Assembly: GCF_900119915.1 (NCBI RefSeq)
Contig: NZ_LT635455.1
Location: forward strand, 930,001-994,000
DNA from: Olsenella timonensis
GTDB taxonomy: Bacteria > Actinomycetota > Coriobacteriia > Coriobacteriales > Atopobiaceae
Length of the DNA: 64,000 nt
Direction of reading: 5' to 3'
The notes beneath the pieces are model-generated. The model was not told where the DNA came from. It made no database searches and saw only the letters and a program-made list of their open reading frames with translations. Below are positions 55,480-63,110 of this stretch, piece after piece. A program made the position numbers and the translations under genes. Numbering within the stretch: position 1 is the first letter of the stretch; every line of letters starts with the position of its first letter.

Positions 55480-56595
55480 CTAGTAGGGACCTCCGCCGTA
55501 GAACTCGCCCCAGAGGCTGGCAACGACGACGCCGACGGCGGGGGTCGCAGCATGAACGAGCTGGTTGTTGCCGAGGTAGATCCCGACGTGACCGGGCGAG
55601 GTGAAGATCAGGTCTCCGTAGTTGAGCTGGCTGAGACTCGTCTTCCAGTCCCCGGTGCTCTTGAGCGAGTTGGCGATCTGCCACGTGGAGCGCCCGCGGG
55701 CGCTGCCGTAGCAGTAGTAGACGAGACCGGAGCAGTCGAAGGCGTCAGGGCCCGCGGCACCCAGGACGTAGGGCTTGCCGACCTGTGCAAGCGCGGTCGC
55801 GACGCCGCCGCCGGCAGGGGAGTGCCCCCCGCTGCCGCCACCCTGGGGCCGCTCGGGCTCCTGGTCAGGCTCGGGGTCGGTGGAGGGCTGCTGGCTACCC
55901 TGGTCGGTGCCCTGCCCCTGGCTCGGCCGCTGGTCCTGCTGGTTCTGTAGCTCCGCGGCGTCCATCGCCGCCTGGATCTCTGCGTTCTCCTGCGCCTGGA
56001 GCTCGGCCTGGAGCTGGGCGTCGAGCGAGTTGTAGACCGCCTGCGCCTCGGCGACGCGCGCCTGGTACTCGCTCACCTGGGAGTTGAGGGCGTCGACCTG
56101 GCTCTGCTGGTCGGCCTGCTTGCTCTCGAGGTCCGCCTTGTCCTGCTCGAGCTGCGCCGCGAGCGTGCGCACCTCCTCGATGGAGGCGGCCTCGCTCTCG
56201 GAGATGCTGTCGAGGTAGTAGACGCGCGTGACGAGCTCCTCGAAGCTCGACGAGCTGAGGACGAAGTCGAGCATGGTCGTGCTGCCCGACTTGTACGAGG
56301 CCTTCATGAGGCTGCCGAGCTGCGTCTGCTTGTCGGCGAGCACGATGCGCTGCTCCTCGATCTGCGCGCTCTTCTCCTCGATCTCATAGTCGGTCTGCTC
56401 GAGGGCGGTCGTGGCCTCGGCAAGGCTCGACTGCATGCTGGAGAGCTCCGAGCCGAGCGACTCGAGCTGCGCCGCGGCGGCCGCGACCTCATCCGCGGTG
56501 TCCGCACGCGCGGGGTCGGGCATGGAGAGGGCGGCCGCGGTCGCGAGAGGCAGTGAGAAAAGTCCTGCTATTGCTGCTCTTCTTGAGAGGTTCAT
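55480..56595 (-). CDS. Secreted NlpC/P60 peptidoglycan hydrolase with coiled-coil domain
   Basis: This 371-residue exported protein has a signal peptide with RR near the N-terminus and a likely cleavage after ARA (about 31). A CwlO/PcsB-like coiled coil (about 35-215) and a Gln/Pro/Gly-rich spacer follow. The C-terminal NlpC/P60 endopeptidase domain has catalytic C288 (DCSGLVYY), H336 (PGHVGIY) and H348. It probably cuts the peptide stems of peptidoglycan at division or elongation sites, with the coiled coil mediating control by an FtsEX-like complex. That partner is not in the window. TATAAT upstream gives it a promoter. Confidence 0.9.
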   Translation of the reverse strand: MNLSRRAAIAGLFSLPLATAAALSMPDPARADTADEVAAAAAQLESLGSELSSMQSSLAEATTALEQTDYEIEEKSAQIEEQRIVLADKQTQLGSLMKASYKSGSTTMLDFVLSSSSFEELVTRVYYLDSISESEAASIEEVRTLAAQLEQDKADLESKQADQQSQVDALNSQVSEYQARVAEAQAVYNSLDAQLQAELQAQENAEIQAAMDAAELQNQQDQRPSQGQGTDQGSQQPSTDPEPDQEPERPQGGGSGGHSPAGGGVATALAQVGKPYVLGAAGPDAFDCSGLVYYCYGSARGRSTWQIANSLKSTGDWKTSLSQLNYGDLIFTSPGHVGIYLGNNQLVHAATPAVGVVVASLWGEFYGGGPY

Positions 56596-56621
56596 GACAT
56601 CCCTTCGCTGGTATGCACCAC

Positions 56622-56627
56622 ATTATA
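56622..56627 (-). promoter_or_regulatory. -10 element of the NlpC/P60-clcA unit
   Basis: A perfect TATAAT on the minus strand lies 27 bp before the start at 56595, with GAAGGGATG as ribosome-binding site. The -35 hexamer is not recognisable. Confidence 0.55.
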
Positions 56628-56687
56628 GGGTGTATCGGCGAGGCGTGGCCGGCCATCATACGAAGGGCAAAAAACTGGGCGGGGGCG

Positions 56688-57221
56688 TCAGCTCACCTTG
56701 ACGAGCGTGAAGAGGTCCTGGTCGTACTCGCGCGAGACGACGTCACGCGGGTTGAGGAAGCCCAGCTCGAGGATGAAGCCAAAACCGGCGACGCGTGCGC
56801 CGGACTGCTCGACGAGTCGTGCGGTCGCGACGGCGGTGCCCCCCGTGGCGATGAGGTCGTCGACGATGAGGACGGTGTCGTCGGCGCTCAGGGCGTCACG
56901 GTGAATCTGGAGCTCGTCGGTGCCGTACTCGAGCGAGTAGGACTGGGAGTAGACCGCCCTCGGGAGCTTGCCGGGCTTTCGGGCGGGAACGAAGCCGCAC
57001 CCCAGGCGATAGGCGACCGGGACGCCGACGAGAAAGCCCCTGGCCTCGGCCCCGACGACCTTGGTGACGCCCTTGTCGGCAAAGTGGTCGGCGATAGCGT
57101 CGACGACGGCGCGGAGCGCCTCAGCGTCGTCGAACAGCGGCGTGATGTCCTTGAAGATGACGCCGGGCTCCGGGTAGTCGGGAATGTCGATGATCTTGCT
57201 CTCGAAGTCGAAGTCGCTCAC
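56688..57221 (-). CDS. apt: Adenine phosphoribosyltransferase
   Basis: This 177-residue enzyme salvages adenine with PRPP to AMP. FPKPGI-like YPEPGVIFKDITPL opens the protein, EARGF forms the adenine region, and VLIVDDLIATGGTA is the PRPP loop. The start is GTG 57221, overlapping the stop of the MerR gene. It could use adenine imported by the permease at 50063. In Firmicutes apt often follows recJ; here it sits with ftsR. Confidence 0.95.
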   Translation of the reverse strand: MSDFDFESKIIDIPDYPEPGVIFKDITPLFDDAEALRAVVDAIADHFADKGVTKVVGAEARGFLVGVPVAYRLGCGFVPARKPGKLPRAVYSQSYSLEYGTDELQIHRDALSADDTVLIVDDLIATGGTAVATARLVEQSGARVAGFGFILELGFLNPRDVVSREYDQDLFTLVKVS

Positions 57222-57994
57222 GGGCGTCTCCCCTCCTCGGGCCGGGGCGAGCCCGGCGCCATGTCTTTGAACGGTTTTGTGACACGACGGGTTATGAGCT
57301 CGTCGCGGACGGCATTGGTCAGCCCGAGCATGCGCGAGAAGGCATGCTCGTAGCGTGCCCGCGCAGCCTCGGTGTCCTCGATCTCGACCCCGCCGGCCTT
57401 TGCGGCGAAGACGACGAGCGCCTGCTCGAACATCGACGACTCGCGGTTGGCGGCGATGACGTACTGTCGAAGGTTCCTGGGCCCGATGCCGAAGTGCCTC
57501 AGCTCGTCGCAGACGCGAATCAGCGGAAGGTCGCGCCCGTCGACGAGGTCGCGGCCGTGCGGGGAGCGCGTGAGCGTGATGACGCCCGCCTCGGAGAGCT
57601 GGCGGACGAAGCTCACGGTCACGCCGAGAAGGTCCGGAATCTTGTCGATGGGGTGGAGCTTGGCGAGGTTCTCCTCGTCCTCGACGGGAAGCGTGATGGC
57701 GTCGGCGAGGACGCCGCCGTCTCCGTCCGTGGACGGGGCCTGGCCCGCGTCTGCACGCTCGAGCTCCTCCTTGATCACGGAGAGGGGCAGGAAGCGGTTC
57801 TTCTGGAGGTAGAGGATGGTCTCCAGGCGGCGGACGTCACGCTGCGAGTAGAGGCGGTAGCCGCTGGGCGTCCTGGACGGGTTGAGCAGCCCCTCCTCCT
57901 GAAGGTAGCGAACCTTCGAGATGGAGAGGTCGGGGTACTGCTGCTGCAGCTTCTTGACGACCTTGCCGATGGTGAGGTAGCCGGCATCGGTCAT
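57218..57994 (-). CDS. ftsR: MerR-family regulator, FtsR type
   Basis: This 258-residue protein has a MerR helix-turn-helix at the N-terminus (LTIGKVVKKLQQQYPDLSISKVRYLQEEGLLNP, GYRLYSQRDVRRL), extended beyond the usual MerR length. A second winged-helix-like region lies at about 115-165 (DKIPDLLGVTVSFVRQLSEAGVI). Position directly after the FHA gene matches Corynebacterium odhI-ftsR and Mycobacterium Rv1827-Rv1828. FtsR activates ftsZ in Corynebacterium. Its target here is unknown. Confidence 0.85.
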   Translation of the reverse strand: MTDAGYLTIGKVVKKLQQQYPDLSISKVRYLQEEGLLNPSRTPSGYRLYSQRDVRRLETILYLQKNRFLPLSVIKEELERADAGQAPSTDGDGGVLADAITLPVEDEENLAKLHPIDKIPDLLGVTVSFVRQLSEAGVITLTRSPHGRDLVDGRDLPLIRVCDELRHFGIGPRNLRQYVIAANRESSMFEQALVVFAAKAGGVEIEDTEAARARYEHAFSRMLGLTNAVRDELITRRVTKPFKDMAPGSPRPEEGRRP

Positions 57995-57999
57995 GGCGC

Positions 58000-58428
58000 C
58001 TATGCCTCGGTGTCGATGCGACGCGGGCGCGCGTTGGTGTGAAAGACCATACGGAAGGTGCCGATCTGGATGGTCGAGCCGTCCTTGAGGGTCGCCCTGG
58101 TCGCAATGGCCCCGTCGACCCAGGTCCCGTTGAGGGAGCCGAGGTCCTCGATCGTGGCGTAGCCGGCGGCGATGTTGCCGAGGTCCATACGGGCGTGGTG
58201 GCGCGAGACCGTCATGTCGTTCAGGAACACGCTGTTGCGCGGGTCGCGGCCGAGCGAGATCTGCGGGGAGTCGAGCTCGAAGACCTCGCCGATCTGGGGC
58301 CCCTTGACGATGGTGAGCGTGGGGTGCGCGGGGCGGTGGGCCCCCATGAGGTCGGGAACCGTCGAGTCGGCCGCGGGCATGCGGAAGATCTCGGTGGCGC
58401 CGGAGCCGGTGGTGTTGTTGGCGGGCAT
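58000..58428 (-). CDS. garA: FHA-domain protein of GarA/OdhI type
   Basis: This 142-residue protein has a flexible N-terminal tail with threonines (residues 4-12, NTTGSGATEIF) and a forkhead-associated domain (about 40-135). The domain shows GRDPRNSVFLND, VSRHHARM and DLGSLNGTWV, the phosphothreonine-binding residues. In GarA/OdhI a Ser/Thr kinase phosphorylates the tail, which the FHA domain then binds, switching inhibition of 2-oxoglutarate dehydrogenase. The tail here does not carry the exact ETTS site, so regulation may differ. GGGGAG precedes the chosen ATG. The gap to ftsR is 5 bp. Confidence 0.82.
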   Translation of the reverse strand: MPANNTTGSGATEIFRMPAADSTVPDLMGAHRPAHPTLTIVKGPQIGEVFELDSPQISLGRDPRNSVFLNDMTVSRHHARMDLGNIAAGYATIEDLGSLNGTWVDGAIATRATLKDGSTIQIGTFRMVFHTNARPRRIDTEA

Positions 58429-58455
58429 GTCTCTCCCCTCGTCGTCTATGGCTCT

Positions 58456-58461
58456 ATCATA
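58456..58461 (-). promoter_or_regulatory. -10 candidate of garA
   Basis: TATGAT on the minus strand sits 27 bp before garA in the 40-bp gap after ridA. The -35 would lie inside ridA and is weak. Confidence 0.35.
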
Positions 58462-58468
58462 GCGCGCC

Positions 58469-58849
58469 TCAGCGACAGGCGACACAGTCCATCTCGATGA
58501 GCGCGCCGAGTGGCAGCTCGCTCACGCCCACGACGGCGCGCGCGGGGGCGGGCGTCGTAAAGCGCCGCGCGTACACCTCGTTCATGGCATCCATATCATC
58601 GAGGGCGGCGAGGTACACGGTCGTCTGGGCGACGTCGGCGAGCGTGCAGCCGACCTCGTCGAGGATCGACTCGATGATGTCGATGACCCGCTCGGTCTGC
58701 TCGCGAATCCCACCGTCGACCAGCCGGCTCTTGTCGGTGCTCGATATGGGCAGCTGACCGGAGGCAAACACGAGCCTGCCGGCGGTGGTCCCCTGCGAGT
58801 ATGGTCCGATGGCCTCGGGCGCCCGCTCGGCATTGATCGAGTACTTCAT
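58469..58849 (-). CDS. ridA: RidA family reactive-intermediate deaminase
   Basis: This 126-residue trimeric enzyme hydrolyses reactive enamine/imine intermediates such as 2-aminoacrylate, protecting PLP enzymes. APEAIGPYSQG, FASGQLPI and PARAVVGVSELPLGALIEMD, with the catalytic Arg, are the family signatures. The start at 58849 follows AAGGGGAACC. 2-Aminoacrylate arises from serine, so nearby serA-serC may be functionally relevant. Confidence 0.94.
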   Translation of the reverse strand: MKYSINAERAPEAIGPYSQGTTAGRLVFASGQLPISSTDKSRLVDGGIREQTERVIDIIESILDEVGCTLADVAQTTVYLAALDDMDAMNEVYARRFTTPAPARAVVGVSELPLGALIEMDCVACR

Positions 58850-58883
58850 GGAGGGTTCCCCTTTCTGGGCCGGTCCGTCTCCG

Positions 58884-59720
58884 TCAGGCGAGTGCGCGTG
58901 ACCCGACGAACGCGTCGTCGTCTCGCACCAGGCCCCAGTTCGCGAGCGCCGAGCGCCGTGCCGGCGACGAGGCGTCACCCAGGGCCCCAGCCCACGGGAG
59001 GTGCCGGTCGAGCAGCTCGCGCAGCCTGCGATGGCCGATCGGGGCGACCTCGGCGAAGGAGAGCAGGCTCCTCCATAGTATGCGCGAGGAGGCGACGGGG
59101 GCGAGCACGAGATAGGCGGGAGGCACGAACGCCCCGGGGAGACGTGCCACGAGCGTCGGTATGGCGTCGAGCCTGAGCTGGAGCACCTCGCCCGCGACGG
59201 GCGGGCGGGCGTCGTCCGAGAGGTAGTCGGAGAGCACCTCGGTCGCGGAGGGTCCCGCGAGCAGCATCGGGACGAGCATGCCGCTCGCGTCCTCGAGGGC
59301 GAGGTCGGGAAAGGCGACGCCCCCCTCCTCAGAGGAGGCGCGCGAGAGGAACTCGAGCCATGCCCCGAGAGCTTCGGAGCGGCGGCTGGCATCGATGACG
59401 ACGTGCTCGGTGGTACCGGTACGCATGAGCAGGGGGACGGACACCAGCCTGCCGGCGCCGTTCAGGACGGCCTCCCAGGCCAGCTCACCCACGTCGCAGC
59501 GCCTTCCCGCGAGGGCGGCGGCGCAGAAGCCCTCCGCGTCCGTCCCGCCCGCGAGCAGGTACGCACAGCCCGTCAGGTCGGCGAGAAAAGCGCCGGAGCC
59601 GTCTGTGGACTCCCCGGCATAGCATGCGACGCGGGGCGTCCCCGCCGCGCCCTCCTCAAAGTCGGCGCCGAGGAGGACGTGCTCCTCGTAGAGGGCGCCG
59701 AGGCCGGGCGAGCCCGTCAT
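58884..59720 (-). CDS. GcvT-like folate-binding-fold protein
   Basis: This 278-residue protein resembles the aminomethyltransferase (GcvT/YgfZ) fold. LYEEHVLLGADF at the start, the ADLTGCAYLLAGGTDAEGF segment (about 58-76) and a late beta-barrel part with LRLDAIPTLVARLPGAF support this. The YgfZ signature KGCYTGQE is not seen, nor the other glycine-cleavage genes. Enzymatic aminomethyl transfer is therefore doubtful; it may be a degenerate or repurposed T-protein. The ATG at 59720 overlaps the stop of the CDP-alcohol transferase gene (ATGA), and ridA follows 34 bp later. Confidence 0.65.
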   Translation of the reverse strand: MTGSPGLGALYEEHVLLGADFEEGAAGTPRVACYAGESTDGSGAFLADLTGCAYLLAGGTDAEGFCAAALAGRRCDVGELAWEAVLNGAGRLVSVPLLMRTGTTEHVVIDASRRSEALGAWLEFLSRASSEEGGVAFPDLALEDASGMLVPMLLAGPSATEVLSDYLSDDARPPVAGEVLQLRLDAIPTLVARLPGAFVPPAYLVLAPVASSRILWRSLLSFAEVAPIGHRRLRELLDRHLPWAGALGDASSPARRSALANWGLVRDDDAFVGSRALA

Positions 59721-60445
59721 GACGTGGCCCCTGACCTTCTGCTGTCGCGTATGACCTGGATCCCCTTGCCGGTGTAGACGACGGCGGTGACGAGCGAGCA
59801 GATGACGCCAGCGTAGACGAAGAAGATGCCGAGCGCGGCCGGCTGGGAGTTGAGCCCTGGCAGCCACGGGACGTTGACGAGGCCGAGCCCGTCAACCACG
59901 GGCAGACCAAGCAGGAGGTCGCAGAAGCCGACCATGAGCAGGGCGGTCGCCGCCTTGCCGACGTAGACGACGTCGATGGGCCTGCGGCGGAAGTGCTGGA
60001 GGATGAGGCCGCCGACACCGAGGTAGAGGTCGCGCCCGATGACGAAGGCGGGTACCCACATCGGCAGGTCGCCCACGATGAGCAGGCCGAGGACGCCGGT
60101 GAACAGGAGCACGCGGTCCATGACGGGGTCCATGATCTTGCCGAGCCAGCTGACGGTCTGGGTGCGTCGCGCGATCTGCCCGTCGAGGAAGTCGGTCGAC
60201 GCCGCGACGACATAGCAGACGAGCGCGGAGGTGCGATGGTGCCCTCCCGCAAACAGGACGAGGAACGCGACGGTGAGGCCGAGGCGGCAGAACGTGATGA
60301 GGTTGGCGAGGGTGAAGACCTGGGAAGACGGGTTCTCCGAGGTGCCGATGGGACTCTCCGCGGCGTCCATTGCCTGCGTCTCGGCCGCGTCTGCGTCGGC
60401 GATGGTCTTGACGCGCCCCTTGACTCTCTGCGTTCTCTCTGACAC
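59717..60445 (-). CDS. CDP-alcohol phosphatidyltransferase family protein
   Basis: This 242-residue membrane enzyme has the full motif D85-x2-D88-G89-x2-A92-R93-x8-G102-x3-D106-x3-D110 and about five helices. The polar N-terminal about 40 residues are extra compared with PgsA at 36932. In Actinobacteria a second such enzyme is often a cardiolipin synthase using CDP-diacylglycerol and phosphatidylglycerol, a reasonable guess here. The start is GTG 60445 after GAGGGG; a later internal start is possible. It is coupled to the GcvT-like gene. Confidence 0.82.
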   Translation of the reverse strand: MSERTQRVKGRVKTIADADAAETQAMDAAESPIGTSENPSSQVFTLANLITFCRLGLTVAFLVLFAGGHHRTSALVCYVVAASTDFLDGQIARRTQTVSWLGKIMDPVMDRVLLFTGVLGLLIVGDLPMWVPAFVIGRDLYLGVGGLILQHFRRRPIDVVYVGKAATALLMVGFCDLLLGLPVVDGLGLVNVPWLPGLNSQPAALGIFFVYAGVICSLVTAVVYTGKGIQVIRDSRRSGATS

Positions 60446-60469
60446 CGGACGGGCCCCTCACACTCGCGG

Positions 60470-60497
60470 TTGACACCCTCACAAGGGTACCCATATT
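60470..60497 (+). promoter_or_regulatory. Promoter-like sequences between serA and the CDP-alcohol transferase gene
   Basis: Plus strand: consensus TTGACA (60470-60475) and CATATT (60492-60497) are 16 bp apart, pointing antisense into the serA 3' end. Minus strand: TAATAT overlaps the same AT-rich bases and could be the -10 for the 60445 gene. An inverted repeat ACCCT-CACA-AGGGT (60475-60488) lies between, possibly an operator. Confidence 0.4.
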
Positions 60498-60521
60498 AGC
60501 GCAATTTGATTCGCCCCCCGT

Positions 60522-60536
60522 AAGCGCTAGGCGCTT
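60522..60536 (-). terminator. Small hairpin over the serA stop codon
   Basis: AAGCGC (60522-60527) and GCGCTT (60531-60536) form a 6-bp stem whose loop is the stop codon region of serA. There is no T-run, so termination is uncertain. Confidence 0.3.
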
Positions 60537-61702
60537 GGGGAGATCGTGCGCACCCTCCTCACGTGGTCGAGCGACTCGAGGCGACGGGCGACGTCGCCAG
60601 TCACGGTCCCGTTGACCTCGACGAGCGTGTAGGCGTTGTTCCCGCGGCTCACGTTGCTCATGCTCTCGATGTTGAGCCCGGCGTCGGCGACGACCTGGGA
60701 GAGCTGGCCAATCACGCCCTGGGTGTTGGAGTGGAACAGCGCGATGCGCGACCCCGACACAATCGGTCCGAGGTCGACGCGGCCGTAGTTCACGGAGTTG
60801 GAGATGTTCCCGTTCTCGAGATAGTCCCGGAGCTCGCTGACCGCCATGACGGCACAGTTGTCCTCCGCCTCGCCGGTCGACGCGCCGAGGTGCGGCAGCA
60901 CGATGGCGTTCCTCATGTTCGCGCTCGCCGGGTTCGCGAAGTCGGTGACGTAGCGGGCGAGATGGCCGTCGTCGAGCGCCTCGGCGAGCGCCTGCTCGTC
61001 CACGAGGGCGTCACGCGCGAAGTTGAGCAGCACCGAGCCTCGCTTCATCCTGGAGATTGCCTCGGCCGAGATCATTCCCCTCGTCGCGTCGGTGGCGGGC
61101 ACGTGCAGCGTGACGAAGTCGCAGGCCTCGAGCAGGTGGTCGAGGTCGGTCGCGTGCACGATCCTGCGGTCCAGCCCCCATGCGGCATTGATGGAGAGGT
61201 AGGGGTCGTAGCCCATGACCTCGGCGCCAAGCGCGATCAGGGAGTCGGCCACCTCGGAGCCGATGGCGCCGAGGCCGATGACGCCCACGCGCTTTCCCGC
61301 GAGCTCGCACCCGGCGAAGCGCTTCTTCGCCTTCTCTGCCCGCTTGGCGATCTGCGGGTCGTCCACGGCGTCGCGGACCCACTCGATGCCGCCGATGACG
61401 TCGCGACAGGCGAGCAGCATGCCGCAGATGACGAGCTCCTTGACGGCGTTGGCGTTGGCGCCGGGGGTGTTGAACACGACGATCCCGCGCTCTGCGGCGC
61501 GCTCGACGGGAATGTTGTTCACGCCGGCGCCGGCGCGCGCGACGGCGAGCAGGCGGGCGGGCGCCTCGATCTCGTGGAGGTTGGCGCTGCGCACGAGCCA
61601 GGCGTCAGCGTCGCCGGGCTCGTCGACGAAGGAGTAGCCCGCGCGCTCCAGCACGTCGGTGCCCACGGTCGAGATGTTGTTCATGCAGTGGATGGCGTAC
61701 AT
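60527..61702 (-). CDS. serA: D-3-phosphoglycerate dehydrogenase (short ACT form)
   Basis: This 391-residue NAD enzyme commits 3-phosphoglycerate to serine synthesis. The NAD motif GLGAIG is at 143-148; R230 (NFARDAL) and H271 (LPHLGAST) are catalytic positions. The DVFxxEP segment, which carries the usual acid-dyad Glu, is shortened to TDFANP, as in the compact PGDH subfamily I recall from Firmicutes. A C-terminal ACT domain (about 318-391) may sense serine. It starts 10 bp after serC, so the two form an operon; serB is not present. Confidence 0.93.
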   Translation of the reverse strand: MYAIHCMNNISTVGTDVLERAGYSFVDEPGDADAWLVRSANLHEIEAPARLLAVARAGAGVNNIPVERAAERGIVVFNTPGANANAVKELVICGMLLACRDVIGGIEWVRDAVDDPQIAKRAEKAKKRFAGCELAGKRVGVIGLGAIGSEVADSLIALGAEVMGYDPYLSINAAWGLDRRIVHATDLDHLLEACDFVTLHVPATDATRGMISAEAISRMKRGSVLLNFARDALVDEQALAEALDDGHLARYVTDFANPASANMRNAIVLPHLGASTGEAEDNCAVMAVSELRDYLENGNISNSVNYGRVDLGPIVSGSRIALFHSNTQGVIGQLSQVVADAGLNIESMSNVSRGNNAYTLVEVNGTVTGDVARRLESLDHVRRVRTISPSA

Positions 61703-61712
61703 GCGACCTCCC

Positions 61713-62795
61713 CTAGGCGCGGTGCGCGAGCTCGAAGTCCTTCATGAAGGCGACGAGGGCCTCGACGCCCTCTCGCGGCATCGCGTTGTAGATGGATGCG
61801 CGCATGCCGCCCACGGAGCGGTGGCCCTTGAGGTTGACGAGGCCGGCGGCCGCGGCCTCCCTGACGAAGGCGGCGTCAAGCTCGTCGTCGCCCGTGACGA
61901 ACGGGACGTTCATGAGGGAGCGGTCGCGCTCCTCCACGGTGGACGAGAAGAGCTCGGACTCGTCCAGGAAGTCGTAGAGCACCTTGGCCTTCTCGGCGTT
62001 GCGCTCCCCCATCGCCGCGAGCCCGCCGCTCTTCTCGATCCACTCGAAGACGAGGCCGCAGACGTAGATGCCCCAGCAGTTGGGCGTGTTGTAGAGCGAG
62101 CCGGCGTCGGCCTGCGTCCTGAGGCGCAGCATCGTCGGGACGCCCGGAAGGTCGTCCGGGATGAGGTCCTCGCGCACGATCACGATCTGCACGCCGGCGG
62201 GGCCGACGTTCTTCTGCACGCCGGCATGGATGAGCCCGTACCGTGTGACGTCGACCGGCTCGGAGAGGAACATCGAGCTCTGGTCGGCGACGAGGACGTG
62301 GCCCTTGGCGTTGGGGAGCTCGGGAAACCTGGTGCCGTAGATCGTGTTGTTCTGACAGATGTAGAGGTAGCTCGCGTCCTCGCGGATGGGCAGGTCGGAG
62401 CAGTCGGGAATGTACGAGAAGTTCCTGTCGGCAGAGCTGGCGACGGCCACGGCGTCGCCGAGGATCTGCGCCTCCTGGAAGGCCTTCTTTGCCCAGTTGC
62501 CGGTGATCACGTAGTCGGCCTTGCCGTTTGCGGCAAGGTTCATGAAGACGGTGGAGAAGAGCAGCGAGTCGCCGCCTTGGGTGAAGATCACCTTGTAGTT
62601 GTCGGGAATGCCCATGAGGCTGCGCAGGCGCGCCTCGGCGCCCTCGATGATTCCCTTGAAGACGGAGGATCGGTGACTCATCTCCATGACGCTCATGCCG
62701 CAGCCGCGGTAGTCGAGCATCTCGTCTGCGCACCGCGCGAGGACGTCCTCGGGCAGCACGGCAGGGCCGGCGGAGAAGTTGTACACGCGTGACAT
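61713..62795 (-). CDS. serC: Phosphoserine aminotransferase
   Basis: This 360-residue PLP enzyme converts phosphohydroxypyruvate to phosphoserine. NFSAGPAVLPEDVL opens the protein, and the PLP lysine is K195 in IHAGVQKNVGPAG. The phosphate-binding segment reads TQGGDSLLF (72-80), where GGASxxF is usual, and NNTIYGT replaces the common NNTIHGT. The rest aligns with SerC along its whole length. AGGAGGAAGACC precedes the ATG; TATGAT 36 bp upstream (62831-62836, minus strand) is a likely -10. Confidence 0.93.
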   Translation of the reverse strand: MSRVYNFSAGPAVLPEDVLARCADEMLDYRGCGMSVMEMSHRSSVFKGIIEGAEARLRSLMGIPDNYKVIFTQGGDSLLFSTVFMNLAANGKADYVITGNWAKKAFQEAQILGDAVAVASSADRNFSYIPDCSDLPIREDASYLYICQNNTIYGTRFPELPNAKGHVLVADQSSMFLSEPVDVTRYGLIHAGVQKNVGPAGVQIVIVREDLIPDDLPGVPTMLRLRTQADAGSLYNTPNCWGIYVCGLVFEWIEKSGGLAAMGERNAEKAKVLYDFLDESELFSSTVEERDRSLMNVPFVTGDDELDAAFVREAAAAGLVNLKGHRSVGGMRASIYNAMPREGVEALVAFMKDFELAHRA

Positions 62796-62830
62796 GGTCT
62801 TCCTCCTGAGGTTGGCGTTGCCGTGGAACC

Positions 62831-62836
62831 ATCATA
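62831..62836 (-). promoter_or_regulatory. -10 candidate of serC-serA
   Basis: TATGAT on the minus strand, 36 bp before the serC start, in a GC-rich gap without a clear -35. Confidence 0.4.
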
Positions 62837-62923
62837 GGCGGGCGCGCCACGAGCGCGACCGGCCGAAACGTGCGCGACACATCCGCCCGAGGCCGCGGGT
62901 GCGTCCGATTCGAAAATCCTCGC

Positions 62924-62952
62924 TTGCCAGCACGGCCACGGGATGCTATAGT
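62924..62952 (+). promoter_or_regulatory. Promoter of tRNA-Pro
   Basis: TTGCCA (62924-62929) and TATAGT (62947-62952) are exactly 17 bp apart, each near consensus, with TGC before the -10. The start would be near 62959, 8 bp before the tRNA. Confidence 0.75.
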
Positions 62953-62966
62953 TCTTCCTCGCACGA

Positions 62967-63043
<77 letters not shown>

Positions 63044-63051
63044 GAAATGAC

Positions 63052-63082
63052 GAGGCCGCAGGCAAAGCCTGTGGCCTCTTTT
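63052..63082 (+). terminator. Intrinsic terminator of tRNA-Pro
   Basis: A 12-bp stem GAGGCCGCAGGC (63052-63063) / GCCTGTGGCCTC (63067-63078) with one wobble and an AAA loop is followed by TTTT. Confidence 0.9.
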
Positions 63083-63110
63083 CGTGTTCGTCCTGTTGCC
63101 GGGTGGGGCG

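Noticed and set aside
54718-55950. A 410-codon plus-strand frame opposite clcA and the NlpC/P60 gene
   Set aside because: Low-complexity antisense frame without a ribosome-binding site or recognisable domain; the minus-strand genes are convincing.
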